DNA from: Methanobacterium_B sp963825335
Lineage (GTDB): Archaea > Methanobacteriota > Methanobacteria > Methanobacteriales > Methanobacteriaceae
Reading direction: 5' to 3'
DNA: 64,000 bases
Assembly: GCA_963825335.1 (NCBI GenBank)
Contig: CAWGSP010000001.1
Span: forward strand, 496,001-560,000
Shown: positions 17,722 through 26,597 of the stretch, in pieces
Numbering within the stretch: position 1 is the stretch's first letter
Layout of the letters: every line of letters begins with the position of its first letter
The notes under the pieces: generated by a model
Told to the model about the DNA's origin: nothing
Database searches by the model: none
What the model saw: the letters and a program-made list of their open reading frames with translations, nothing else
Program-made: the position numbers and the translations under genes

Positions 17722-18351
17722 ATGATAGAAAATAAGATAAAAACCTTGAGACAAGCTGCAAAAGTTTCCACAATGCAGGAATCGGATAAAATATGGTGTG
17801 TAATAGCTGGAAACGAAGAAATGGTTAACAACATAGCATATGCAGCTATAACAGACAAGGAAAGGGTTAAAATTCTTTGCAGGGAACATATAACCAGTAA
17901 AGAGTCGTTTGTAACCAAAAAATTTGACTTCATTTTGTTGCACGGAGAAATAAATAAAGTAAGAGATCTTAGTTTATTATGTAAAGAGAATGGTGGAGCT
18001 TATCTTAAAATAGCACCTTACTATGTAATCAACGAACCCAACCTACTTTTGACAGTTGGTCCAGAGAACGCCATTAAAAAGTTTATTGGTGACTGTGAGA
18101 AAGCACGATTGAAACCTACATTCCATTTAGAAGACAAAACCACCGGTTTTATTGAAACAGATGTTTACATAACCAATATTTTACCCGAATTCGTAAGGAA
18201 CACGATCAACCCTCTCTTTAAAATGGCTGATGTAGCACTGTCAACAGTATTGATGTCAGCAGAAAAAGAAACCATACCAAGAATAAAAGAAATTGCCAAG
18301 ATTAACAAGATATTTGTAATAGAATTTAATAAAATTTTAAAGGAGGACTGA
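17722..18351 (+). CDS. Unknown protein paired with the MreB-like gene
   Basis: About 209 residues, soluble, mixed alpha/beta, no signal peptide or membrane helix. Segments include DKIWCVIAGNEEMVNNIAYAAI, KFDFILLHGEINKV and LPEFVRNTINPLFKMADVALSTVLMS. No family is recognised. ATG 17722 follows GTGGT; an upstream in-frame GTG at 17713 is poorly spaced. Its stop is one base before the mreB-like ATG, and a strong GGAGG for that gene lies in its last codons, so the two are co-translated. The pairing suggests a role with the filament protein. Confidence 0.75.
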   Translation: MIENKIKTLRQAAKVSTMQESDKIWCVIAGNEEMVNNIAYAAITDKERVKILCREHITSKESFVTKKFDFILLHGEINKVRDLSLLCKENGGAYLKIAPYYVINEPNLLLTVGPENAIKKFIGDCEKARLKPTFHLEDKTTGFIETDVYITNILPEFVRNTINPLFKMADVALSTVLMSAEKETIPRIKEIAKINKIFVIEFNKILKED

Positions 18352-18352
18352 A

Positions 18353-19426
18353 ATGTTCGATTTTCTAAATAAAAATGAGGAAGTAGACGTTAAGAAAAAG
18401 GCTTTGACTGATACATTAGGGATAGACTTAGGAACCCTTAATACAGTAGTTGCCAAACCATCAGGAGATAAATTCGACTTATATAAAATTCCATCCGTAG
18501 TTGCAGTTAAAAAGGAGGATTCCTCCTATGTTTTAGCCGTGGGTGAGGAAGCAAAATCGATGCTAGGAAGAACACCGGAAGATATCGTCGCTGTAAGGCC
18601 ACTACGAAAAGGTGTTATAGAAAGCATAGCTCAGGCAGAAGCTCTTCTTGTTTATGCCATGGATAAAGGTTCAGGAGATAAAATTGGTAGCATAGACCGT
18701 ATTGTTATAGGTATACCCGGAGACGCTTCAGAAGTTGAAAAAAGAGCTGTAGAAGAAATTGGTATAAAAGCAGGAGCAAATTTCGTGCTTGTTATTAGTG
18801 AGGGGCTTTCAGCAGCAATAGGTGCAGGATTACCAATTGCAGAAGCAGCTGGTACCATGGTTATAGATATTGGTGCTGGATCCAGTGATATAGTAGTGAT
18901 ATCTTTAGGTGGGATCACCGATATTGAAACCATCAGAAATGGTGGAGACAACATCGACCAGAATATAGTCGAAAAGGTCAAAGACCTTTATAAAGTCGAA
19001 GTAGGAATACACGAAGCTGAAAAAGCCAAAATAGAAGTAGGAATGGTTCATTCAAGTGCTGATGTCGAGAATTTAACCCATACTGCCATTGGAAAATCAA
19101 TGGAAACTAACAAACCTAAAAAAGTAGATATCGACTCGAAGTTGGTTGCAGATTCGGCTGAACCAATCATCAAAAATTTGATCGAAGCACTTTCGCTAGT
19201 TCTAGAAAGGATGTCACCAGAACTCATATCGGGAGTATACAACAAAACAGTGGTTGTTGGAGGTACATCACAACTTAGGGGTCTTAAAGAAAGGATATAC
19301 GACGAAGTTGGTGTTCCCGTGGAAATTTCAGACGATCCTATGACAGTTGTTGCTAAGGGTGCCGCCATAGTGGCCGCAGAACCAAGGGCACTCGAACCTG
19401 AAGTACGTTTGAAAGCAATGAAATAA
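18353..19426 (+). CDS. mreB: MreB-like actin-family ATPase
   Basis: 357 residues of the actin/Hsp70 ATPase fold. Phosphate-1 motif IDLGTLNTVVA, phosphate-2 motif MVIDIGAGSSDIVVIS and the adenosine motif VVVGGTSQLRGLKERI are all present in order, along with IGIPGDASEVEKRA. Length and DLGTLNT are MreB-like rather than Hsp70-like. MreB polymers organise cell-wall growth in bacteria; Methanobacteriales are rod-shaped with pseudomurein walls, so a shape role is plausible but inferred. GGAGG precedes the ATG. Confidence 0.85.
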   Translation: MFDFLNKNEEVDVKKKALTDTLGIDLGTLNTVVAKPSGDKFDLYKIPSVVAVKKEDSSYVLAVGEEAKSMLGRTPEDIVAVRPLRKGVIESIAQAEALLVYAMDKGSGDKIGSIDRIVIGIPGDASEVEKRAVEEIGIKAGANFVLVISEGLSAAIGAGLPIAEAAGTMVIDIGAGSSDIVVISLGGITDIETIRNGGDNIDQNIVEKVKDLYKVEVGIHEAEKAKIEVGMVHSSADVENLTHTAIGKSMETNKPKKVDIDSKLVADSAEPIIKNLIEALSLVLERMSPELISGVYNKTVVVGGTSQLRGLKERIYDEVGVPVEISDDPMTVVAKGAAIVAAEPRALEPEVRLKAMK

Positions 19427-19436
19427 ACATTATTTC

Positions 19437-19445
19437 TTTTTTTTT
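19437..19445 (+). terminator. Oligo-T tract after the mreB-like gene
   Basis: Nine consecutive T on the plus strand 11 bases after the stop codon. Archaeal polymerases terminate at oligo-T tracts, so this is the probable end of the two-gene transcript. Confidence 0.5.
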
Positions 19446-19606
19446 ACTAATTTTTCTAGTTATCAATACATAATTTATTTAAGCAGATTAAAAAAATGAT
19501 CGAATAATCACTTGATCAATCTAAGCCAAATCTGCCCTGATCATTTAAAAATTTTTTACAAAAAAAATTGTAGTTATATGACTGTCAACAGAGGTCCAGA
19601 AACCAA

Positions 19607-20215
19607 ATGAAAATAGTAGGAATTGATGAAGCTGGAAGGGGATCCGTCTTAGGCCCCCTTGTTGTATGTGGAGTAGCAATAGAAGAAGACAGGTTGAAGT
19701 ACCTCGAGAGGCTAAAACTTAACGATTCAAAGAAGGTATCACCTAAACGAAGAATTGTTCTTTCGAGAAAAATCAAGAAAATTGCAGAATGTTATCCTGT
19801 ACACATCAGTGCTGCAGACATCGATCTCTTAAGATCAAAGGATGTAAACCTCAATGAAATTGAAAAAATTGCCATGAGAAAAATAATTGGTGATTCAAAA
19901 CCTGATGTGTCGTTTATAGACTGTATAGATGTAAAACCAGACAGGTTCATAGATGAAATTGAAAAGTTTCAGGAAAATCTTAAGGTAATAGCCGAACATA
20001 GGGCAGACAGTAAATATGTAATTGTTTCTGCAGCCTCAATTGTAGCTAAGGTTGACAGAGATATGGAAATTCAAAAGTTAAGAAAAACCTTTAAGGATAT
20101 TGGATCCGGTTATCCTAGCGATCCCAAGACCATCTCTTTTTTAAACAACATAGAGTACAAGGATCTACCAGACTTTGTTAGAAGGTCATGGTCCACCATA
20201 CAGAGAACTATTTAA
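19607..20215 (+). CDS. rnhB: Ribonuclease HII
   Basis: 202 residues. The active-site DEAGRGSVLGPLV motif is at residues 6-18, further acidic residues lie in FIDCIDV, and YVIVSAASIVAKVDRD matches the family. It cleaves the RNA strand of RNA-DNA hybrids and removes ribonucleotides from DNA. No strong Shine-Dalgarno is seen before ATG 19607. Stands between the mreB-like and purO genes. Confidence 0.95.
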   Translation: MKIVGIDEAGRGSVLGPLVVCGVAIEEDRLKYLERLKLNDSKKVSPKRRIVLSRKIKKIAECYPVHISAADIDLLRSKDVNLNEIEKIAMRKIIGDSKPDVSFIDCIDVKPDRFIDEIEKFQENLKVIAEHRADSKYVIVSAASIVAKVDRDMEIQKLRKTFKDIGSGYPSDPKTISFLNNIEYKDLPDFVRRSWSTIQRTI

Positions 20216-20388
20216 GATGATATAAAATGGATCCTTATCATGATCTCGTCAATATTGATAGACAAGATATAAAACATGATATTCATACATCCTCCCATCT
20301 CTATCGTATTTTTTATCAGATTATTATATTAATAACTGGGAGATTAAGTTAGCTATATATTCATTAAAAATTATTGGAGTGAATTACA

Positions 20389-20991
20389 GTGTATCTTGGA
20401 AGAATATTGTCGGTAGGAAGTACAGAAGAAGGAAAATTTGTGGCATACAGAGTATCCAGTCGTTCTTTTCCAAACAGGATGGCTAAATCATTTGAAGATA
20501 GGGTTTCGATTGTCCCTACTGAAGGTAATGAAAAAGATGTGTTTAAAAATCCTTATATTGCATACAATACGATAAGGATAGTTGAAGATATTGCGGTAGT
20601 TTCAAATGGTTCTCAAACCGATGTAATAGCCGACAAAATAGCATCTGGAATGAATATCAGGGACTCAATATCTTTATCATTGCTTGCAATGGATTATGAA
20701 AAAGACGATTTCAATACCCCCCGTATTGCCGGAGCCACAACCATTGAAGGAGATTCATACATCGGAATAATTACTCGAGATGATCTTATTGTTCAGAAAC
20801 TAAAACGTGGCGAATCAGCTTATATATCTACGTATGAACACGTGACACCACATATTGTAGATTTCAGGGCAACAAATGCGAAAGAAGCTGCTCAATTCAT
20901 CATGAATCAAGGAATATTCGAAACATTCTCTAATCCGGTTACATCGGCTGCAGCATTTGGAACTGAAAGTTGGGACATACACTCCCTATAA
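20389..20991 (+). CDS. purO: IMP cyclohydrolase (archaeal PurO)
   Basis: 200 residues. The N terminus MYLGRILSVGSTEEGKFVAYR, SRSFPNR and the pattern SNGSQTDVIADKI, NTPRIAG match PurO, which closes FAICAR to IMP in archaeal purine synthesis. The start codon is GTG at 20389, preceded by GGAGTGA. The longer frame of the next gene overlaps its end only if the wrong cofE start is used. Confidence 0.93.
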   Translation: MYLGRILSVGSTEEGKFVAYRVSSRSFPNRMAKSFEDRVSIVPTEGNEKDVFKNPYIAYNTIRIVEDIAVVSNGSQTDVIADKIASGMNIRDSISLSLLAMDYEKDDFNTPRIAGATTIEGDSYIGIITRDDLIVQKLKRGESAYISTYEHVTPHIVDFRATNAKEAAQFIMNQGIFETFSNPVTSAAAFGTESWDIHSL

Positions 20992-21044
20992 CGTTCAGAA
21001 TTTCCAAATTCTTATTAAAGCCATCACATAAAAATGGTGATCAA

Positions 21045-21803
21045 ATGATAACTTTCAATGGTATTAAACAAATCCCACTCATAAACGAAGGGGACGATCT
21101 TGGCGAAATAATAATCAATGCAGCGAATGCTGATGGTATAAAGATTAACACTGGGGACGTAATTGTTATAGCAGAAACTGCAGTTGCAAAATCAGAAGGA
21201 AACATAATTGATCTCAATTCAATAACGCCAAGTGAATTAGCATTGGAGATTTCAATAAAAACAAAAAAATCACCCGTTCTTGTTGAAGCAATTATAAGAG
21301 AATCCAATGAAATAATCAAGTTAGGCCCTGATTTCATAATTTGTGAAACCCGACATGGATTTGTGTGTGCGAATGCGGGAATTGACGAGTCAAACATCGG
21401 AGAAGGACTTGCCACCCCAATTCCTTCGGATCCTGATAAGAGTGCCGCAGCTATAAGAAAAAAAATTGAGGGCAAAACAGGAAGCGAAGTAGTTATCATA
21501 ATATCAGACACACAAGGAAGGGCTTTTAGAGAAGGTGCTGTTGGCGTTGCCGTAGGAATATCTGGGATGAATCCTTTGTGGGATAGAAAGGGTGAGACCG
21601 ATCTTTACGGTAGAGAACTCCAAACCACAAGTATAGCTGTTGCAGATGAACTTGCTTCTGGAGCATCCATAGTAATGGGGCAGGCAAATGAAGGGTTGCC
21701 TGTAGTAATAATTAAAGGTGTTGAGTACTCAAAAAGATTGAGAAACGAATCGGCAACTATTAATTCCATCATAAGACCAAAAGAATACGATGTATTTAGA
21801 TAA
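21045..21803 (+). CDS. cofE: Coenzyme F420:L-glutamate ligase
   Basis: 252 residues. CofE adds gamma-linked glutamates to F420-0 using GTP. Landmarks: GIKQIPLINEGDDLGEII near the start, GDVIVIAETAVAKSEG, ICETRHGFVCANAGID, IISDTQGRAFREGAVGVAVG. ATG 21045 was chosen because GGTGATC lies four bases upstream; earlier in-frame ATGs overlap purO. cofD follows after 64 bases. Confidence 0.95.
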   Translation: MITFNGIKQIPLINEGDDLGEIIINAANADGIKINTGDVIVIAETAVAKSEGNIIDLNSITPSELALEISIKTKKSPVLVEAIIRESNEIIKLGPDFIICETRHGFVCANAGIDESNIGEGLATPIPSDPDKSAAAIRKKIEGKTGSEVVIIISDTQGRAFREGAVGVAVGISGMNPLWDRKGETDLYGRELQTTSIAVADELASGASIVMGQANEGLPVVIIKGVEYSKRLRNESATINSIIRPKEYDVFR

Positions 21804-21867
21804 TGATCGTAGATTTGTATCGAACAATTTTTTTAAATCAAGATCATAAAATGTGAGATGAATATTC

Positions 21868-22773
21868 ATGATAACAATACTTTCTGGTGGAACAGGTACT
21901 CCAAAACTTATGCAAGGGCTGATAAAGGTTAGAGACCCTAAAGAACTGCGAGTAATTGTCAATACCCTTGAAAACAACTATTTTTCCGGAGTGTATGTTG
22001 CAGCTGACATCGATACAGTGATGTACACCTTGTCAAATATTATCAACTCCGAAACATGGTATGGTATTAAAGATGATACATTTATAACACATGAAACTTT
22101 AAAGGAGATCAAATGCCAAGAATCTCTTAAAATTGGTGATAGGGATAGAGCTATTAAAATCCAGAAAACGTTGTTAATGGACAAATATCCTCTATCAAAG
22201 GTTGTTGACATTCAAAGGAAAGCACTCGGAATTGAATCTGAAGTAATACCTATGAGTGATGAGAACTCCAACATAGTCATCAAAACGAATGAAGGCGATA
22301 TGGAGTTCCATAAATTCCTTGTTGATAGACAGGGAAAACCAGATGTTATTGATTTGACTTATGACGATGTAGAAGCATCACCAAAGCTTCTAGAATCAAT
22401 TGAAGATTCAGATATGGTGGTCATAGGCCCATCAAATCCAATAACTTCAATAGGTCCAATAATTTCTATAAAAGGGGTACAAAAAACGCTTAAAAAAGCA
22501 TATGTAGTAGCAGTATCTCCAATAATAGGTAACTCACCAGTTAGTGGTCCCGCAGCTAAATTTATGAATGCATTGGGTCATGAAGTTTCGAGTTTAGGTG
22601 TGGCAAGTATGTACGATGACTTTTTAAACAAATTTATTATAGACCATAGGGATAGTATCTATAAAAATGAAATAGAAAAACTAATATCAGAGGTTGTTGT
22701 AACAAACACCAATATGAAGAATATCGAAGATAAAATGATGTTGGCCAGAATTACTTTGGGTGAAATTATATGA
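21868..22773 (+). CDS. cofD: 2-phospho-L-lactate transferase
   Basis: 301 residues. CofD joins the phospholactyl group to FO, giving F420-0. The N terminus MITILSGGTGTPKLMQGL holds the nucleotide-binding glycine loop; SGVYVAADIDTVMYTLS and VIGPSNPITSIGPI are family segments. GAGATGA precedes the ATG. Its stop overlaps the next start by four bases (ATGA), so gch3 is translationally coupled. Confidence 0.95.
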   Translation: MITILSGGTGTPKLMQGLIKVRDPKELRVIVNTLENNYFSGVYVAADIDTVMYTLSNIINSETWYGIKDDTFITHETLKEIKCQESLKIGDRDRAIKIQKTLLMDKYPLSKVVDIQRKALGIESEVIPMSDENSNIVIKTNEGDMEFHKFLVDRQGKPDVIDLTYDDVEASPKLLESIEDSDMVVIGPSNPITSIGPIISIKGVQKTLKKAYVVAVSPIIGNSPVSGPAAKFMNALGHEVSSLGVASMYDDFLNKFIIDHRDSIYKNEIEKLISEVVVTNTNMKNIEDKMMLARITLGEII

Positions 22774-23531
22774 TTCAGATGACGTTAATTCAAATTGACA
22801 ATTACGGTCCGTGGACAGTTACTCCTACTCCAAGAGCCGAAGCAGATCTTCAGATCTTGCAGGCAGAACTTTATTCAGACCTTCAAAGACAGTTTGCTGC
22901 TAAAGGAGGGTTAGTATTTTTCACTCGCTTCGATAATATGCTCGCTGTTACAAATGGAGTGGATATGGAGGATCACCTCAGGATACAGAAATCAATAGGT
23001 AATCGATATCCAATAACAGTCAGTATGGGAGTCGGTGCTGCAGAAACACCCTATGAGGCTCAGAGAAAAGCAACAAACATTCTTCAAAACTATGGTGGAG
23101 CACAGTCCGAGGACAGAAAAGAAGTTCTTGCAATAGACGGCCTGGTCAAAGGTGATGAAAGTTTCGTACAAATTGCACATATTGATATTAATGGGATCAC
23201 AGATTCCTTAACAGACATAATACCAGCATATGATACTTCTTTTATTGTGAATCGTGTTCAACATTTTCTAATGAAGAAACTCATAGAAAAGGGCTCTTTA
23301 CTCTTTTTCATTGGTGGAGATAATTTCATGTCACCATGCAACGGCCTCAACCCAGAAGGGCTTCTTAAAATTATTGAAGAAATTGAAGATGAAATTAATA
23401 TAGCCCTTAAAGCAGGCGTTGGGAAAGCACCTACCGCCGAAAAAGCTGCAAATTTGGCAGATCTAGCACTTGAAGAAATCAGGGGCGGATTCACCTACAA
23501 TTTAGTACATGTCATGAAGAATAAAGAATAG
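22770..23531 (+). CDS. gch3: GTP cyclohydrolase III
   Basis: 253 residues. The N terminus MIQMTLIQIDNYGPWT and two related domains, each with an acidic metal-binding strand (QIDNYGP; HIDINGI) and a GGD-like segment (FIGGDNFMSP), match archaeal GTP cyclohydrolase III (ArfA), which makes FAPy-GMP-type product for riboflavin and the deazaflavin FO. It overlaps cofD by four bases, which places the first step of flavin/F420 supply with late F420 steps. Confidence 0.93.
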   Translation: MIQMTLIQIDNYGPWTVTPTPRAEADLQILQAELYSDLQRQFAAKGGLVFFTRFDNMLAVTNGVDMEDHLRIQKSIGNRYPITVSMGVGAAETPYEAQRKATNILQNYGGAQSEDRKEVLAIDGLVKGDESFVQIAHIDINGITDSLTDIIPAYDTSFIVNRVQHFLMKKLIEKGSLLFFIGGDNFMSPCNGLNPEGLLKIIEEIEDEINIALKAGVGKAPTAEKAANLADLALEEIRGGFTYNLVHVMKNKE

Positions 23532-23544
23532 AGTAAAATTAAAG

Positions 23545-23572
23545 GTTTGATGAAACAGATCTTTAATCAAAC
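23545..23572 (+). terminator. Hairpin followed by T-rich sequence after gch3
   Basis: GTTTGAT (23545-23551) pairs with ATCAAAC (23566-23572), followed by a T-rich stretch (CTTTTGTTTTGTTC). Likely 3' end of the cofE-cofD-gch3 transcript. Confidence 0.4.
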
Positions 23573-23634
23573 GTCATGCTTTTGTTTTGTTCTTAATTTA
23601 AATCAATTTGAAGTGGGTCATTTAAAATTCTTTG

Positions 23635-24381
23635 ATGGAGGAATTTATTGAAGTTTTAGCGCCAATGGCAGGTATAACAGATGGAAAATTCTGCAGCAAG
23701 ATGGCACGGTTCAATTTTGAAATCCTCACAATTGGAGGATACAACGCAGATCAAAGGGCTATAGATGCCGGATTGGAAATCATTAATAGGGGCAGACCAG
23801 AATTTTTAGTCCCAAAGGATGAACTATATAAGCATATATCTAATGAAATTAAATTTATCAAAAAAAATGCTCATTATAACGGCCTAATATCGGTTAATCT
23901 CCGTGCAAGTTCACCTGAACCCATGATAAAATTATCGAAGATCACAGGTATTGATGTTGTGGAAATAAACGCCCACTGCAGACAACCCGAAATGATTGGA
24001 TCATCATGCGGACAAGCTCTCCTAAAAAATGCAGATAAACTGAGGTCATTCATTTCAGAAGTTGTAAATAACACAGAAAAGAAAGTTTCGGTTAAAATAC
24101 GTGCCAATGTACCCGGAGTCAATTATTTAGAAGTTGTGAATGCAGTAAATGATGCTGGGCCAGATTATCTGCATGTAGATGCCATGAAACCTGGATTTGA
24201 TAGTGCAGATTATGATATGGTGAAATCTATTAAAAAACACACCAACATTTTTGTTATAGGGAACAATTCAGTTAAAGACATTGAATCCGCCCGACTCATG
24301 TTAGCTGCAGGCGCAGATGGTATATCCATTGCAAGAGCCGCTATTAAAGGGACCTTACCATATGACCTTGTACAGTTATGA
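23635..24381 (+). CDS. TIM-barrel protein of the archaeal NifR3/DUS-related family
   Basis: 248 residues. The sequence reads as a flavin-type TIM barrel: LAPMAGITDGKFC at the start (as in dihydrouridine synthases), GLISVNLRASSP, VVEINAHCRQPEMIG, KVSVKIRANVPG, and the phosphate-binding IGNNSVKDIESARLMLAAGADGISIARAA. It is shorter than true Dus enzymes and probably belongs to the archaeal NifR3-related group; substrate unknown. No strong Shine-Dalgarno; ATG 23635 or TTG 23632 are both possible. Confidence 0.75.
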   Translation: MEEFIEVLAPMAGITDGKFCSKMARFNFEILTIGGYNADQRAIDAGLEIINRGRPEFLVPKDELYKHISNEIKFIKKNAHYNGLISVNLRASSPEPMIKLSKITGIDVVEINAHCRQPEMIGSSCGQALLKNADKLRSFISEVVNNTEKKVSVKIRANVPGVNYLEVVNAVNDAGPDYLHVDAMKPGFDSADYDMVKSIKKHTNIFVIGNNSVKDIESARLMLAAGADGISIARAAIKGTLPYDLVQL

Positions 24382-24513
24382 TCTAAAAATCAGTTACTTA
24401 TAATGTGAATTCAAATATATATTGGTAAAATTAAATAAATAACATAATTAAAATATCAGATGGATAAGCAGAAATTAATCTAAAAATCACAAATCATAAA
24501 AAAAGGTGGTTGC

Positions 24514-26115
24514 ATGTCTTTTATAGAAGTGAAAAATATCACAAAAACCTTTAATGGCGTCGAAATCTTAAAAAATTTAAATATGAGCATAGATGAAGGA
24601 CGGGTATTAGGGATCCTAGGAAGGAGTGGTTCCGGGAAATCTGTTCTTATTAATATGTTCCGTGGTATGAAGGATTATAGGCCTGATGAAGGTCAAATAA
24701 TATACAACATAGCAATCTGTCCAGATTGTCTCAGGGTTGAACCACCTTCTGCAGCAGGTACTTTGTGCAGCTGCGGGTGTGGATGTGAATTCGAACTTAG
24801 AAGTGTGGATTTCTGGAATTGCGACCGTAGAGTATTTGCCGCCATAAAACGTAGAATTTCTATAATGTTACAGCGTTCATTCGCTTTATACGAAGATGAT
24901 ACTGTAATAGATAATGTTCTAAAATCAATACATGGTCATGAAGAAGAAGAAAGTACTTATATGGCCATAGATCTCATTGAAATGGCACAGATGACCCACA
25001 GGATTACCCACATCGCAAGGGATTTGAGCGGTGGAGAAAAACAAAGAGTAGTACTTGCAAGACAAATAGCCAAAGAACCAATGATATTTCTTGCAGATGA
25101 GCCTACAGGTACTCTAGATCCTAAAACCGCTGAATTATTACACCAAGCATTACTCGACGGGGTCAAAAACAAAGGCACCACCATGATAATTACATCCCAC
25201 TGGCCAGAAGTCATGCGTAAATTATCTGACTACGTAATCTGGTTGGAAAAGGGTGAAATTATAGAAGAGGGCGATCCAGAAACCGTTGTACAGAAATTCA
25301 TGGCCCAAGTACCGCTTCCAGAAAAAAAAGACATTTTCAAAACTGGAGGCCCTATCATAACTATGGAAGGGGTTAAAAAACATTACTACTCCATAGATAG
25401 GGGTGTTGTAAAAGCTGTTGATGGTATAGACCTTATTGTGGATGAAAGTGAGATATTTGGTATTGTTGGATTGAGTGGAGCAGGGAAAACAACACTATCA
25501 AGAATATTATACGGATTAACAGATCCAAGTAGTGGTAAGATAGAAGTTAAATTGGGAGACAGTTGGATCGACATGACCCAAAAAGGTCCCTTTGGGAGAG
25601 GACGTGTAATACCCTATCTGGGTATACTACATCAAGAGTACAGTCTTTATCCACACAGAAATGTCTTAGGAAATCTTACAGAAGCAATAAGTTTGGAATT
25701 ACCTGCCGAATTTGCCAAAATGAAGGCAATATATGTCTTAAAAGCAGTTGGCTTTGATGAAGAATATGCTAACAATTTATTAATAAAATATCCTGATGAA
25801 CTGAGCGGTGGAGAACGCCACAGAGTAGCTCTGGCCCAAGTTCTTATAAAAGAACCCAATATAATAATTCTTGACGAACCTACAGGAACTATGGACCCGA
25901 TAACGAGGGTGCAAGTAACAGATTCAATAAGAAGGGCTCGTGACGAACTCAGTCAGACTTTTTTGATCATATCCCATGACATGGATTTTGTTCTTGATGT
26001 CTGTGACAGAGCTGCTCTAATGCGTGGAGGAAAGATCCTCAAGATTGGAGATCCAAAGGACATAGTTGAAGATTTAACACCCAAAGAGAAGGAGAAGATG
26101 CTTACGGAGGAATAA
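24514..26115 (+). CDS. atwA: Methyl-coenzyme M reductase activation component A2 (twin ABC ATPase)
   Basis: 533 residues with two ABC ATPase domains in one chain. Walker A motifs are GRSGSGKS (36-43) and GLSGAGKT (around 315-325); LSGGE signatures occur in both halves (DLSGGEKQRV, ELSGGERHRV), with Walker B FLADEPTGT and ILDEPTGT. A Cys-rich insert (CPDC...CSCGCGC, about residues 69-90) in the first domain is typical of AtwA. AtwA supplies ATP hydrolysis for reductive activation of the nickel cofactor F430 in Mcr. GGTGG precedes the ATG. The marker 9 gene follows after four bases. Confidence 0.95.
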   Translation: MSFIEVKNITKTFNGVEILKNLNMSIDEGRVLGILGRSGSGKSVLINMFRGMKDYRPDEGQIIYNIAICPDCLRVEPPSAAGTLCSCGCGCEFELRSVDFWNCDRRVFAAIKRRISIMLQRSFALYEDDTVIDNVLKSIHGHEEEESTYMAIDLIEMAQMTHRITHIARDLSGGEKQRVVLARQIAKEPMIFLADEPTGTLDPKTAELLHQALLDGVKNKGTTMIITSHWPEVMRKLSDYVIWLEKGEIIEEGDPETVVQKFMAQVPLPEKKDIFKTGGPIITMEGVKKHYYSIDRGVVKAVDGIDLIVDESEIFGIVGLSGAGKTTLSRILYGLTDPSSGKIEVKLGDSWIDMTQKGPFGRGRVIPYLGILHQEYSLYPHRNVLGNLTEAISLELPAEFAKMKAIYVLKAVGFDEEYANNLLIKYPDELSGGERHRVALAQVLIKEPNIIILDEPTGTMDPITRVQVTDSIRRARDELSQTFLIISHDMDFVLDVCDRAALMRGGKILKIGDPKDIVEDLTPKEKEKMLTEE

Positions 26116-26119
26116 AATA

Positions 26120-26596
26120 ATGGTATGGGAAGATTCACCATCACACGTATGCAGGGGAGGGGACAAACGTGCATTAGCATTTTGTTGTCCACCAGTAAAA
26201 CCCTGTCCTGTTATATACGCACTTGAGGACGCTAAATTAACTCCTCAAGAGTACATTGATATTAAAGAGAAATTTGCAGAAAAGACAAAACTCAGTAAAG
26301 GGGAAGGAACATGTTTCGGATCACTGGTATGGTGTTGCAAACCTTCAAAACCATGCCCATTAAGGGATATGGTCATGAGAAGGATAGACATGAGTGTAGA
26401 CGAATATATGGCCCTTAAAAAGCAACTTTCAGAAGAACTCGTTGGCCAACACCAATCAAATATTGATGAAAGTGTTAAAGCCCTATCAGAAACATTTAAT
26501 GTACCAAAACAAGACGCTTATACAGTTCTTCTAGAATGTGATAACGACTTGAAAAAAGCTGCAAAATTACTTAAAATGAAAAATTTGGAGCTTTAA
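26120..26596 (+). CDS. Methanogenesis marker 9 domain protein
   Basis: 158 residues. The N-terminal half carries two related Cys-rich units, CRGGDKRALAFCCPPVKPCP and CFGSLVWCCKPSKPCP, characteristic of methanogenesis marker 9; the C-terminal ~40 residues look like a small UBA-type three-helix domain (FNVPKQDAYTVLLECDNDLKKAAKLL). The molecular role is not established. It starts four bases after atwA, which suggests a link with Mcr activation or metal-cofactor handling. Confidence 0.85.
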   Translation: MVWEDSPSHVCRGGDKRALAFCCPPVKPCPVIYALEDAKLTPQEYIDIKEKFAEKTKLSKGEGTCFGSLVWCCKPSKPCPLRDMVMRRIDMSVDEYMALKKQLSEELVGQHQSNIDESVKALSETFNVPKQDAYTVLLECDNDLKKAAKLLKMKNLEL

Positions 26597-26597
26597 G

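Noticed and set aside
18652..19368. Two long minus-strand frames opposite the mreB-like gene
   Set aside because: They are antisense shadows of a clear MreB-like coding frame and have Ser/Pro-rich shadow composition.
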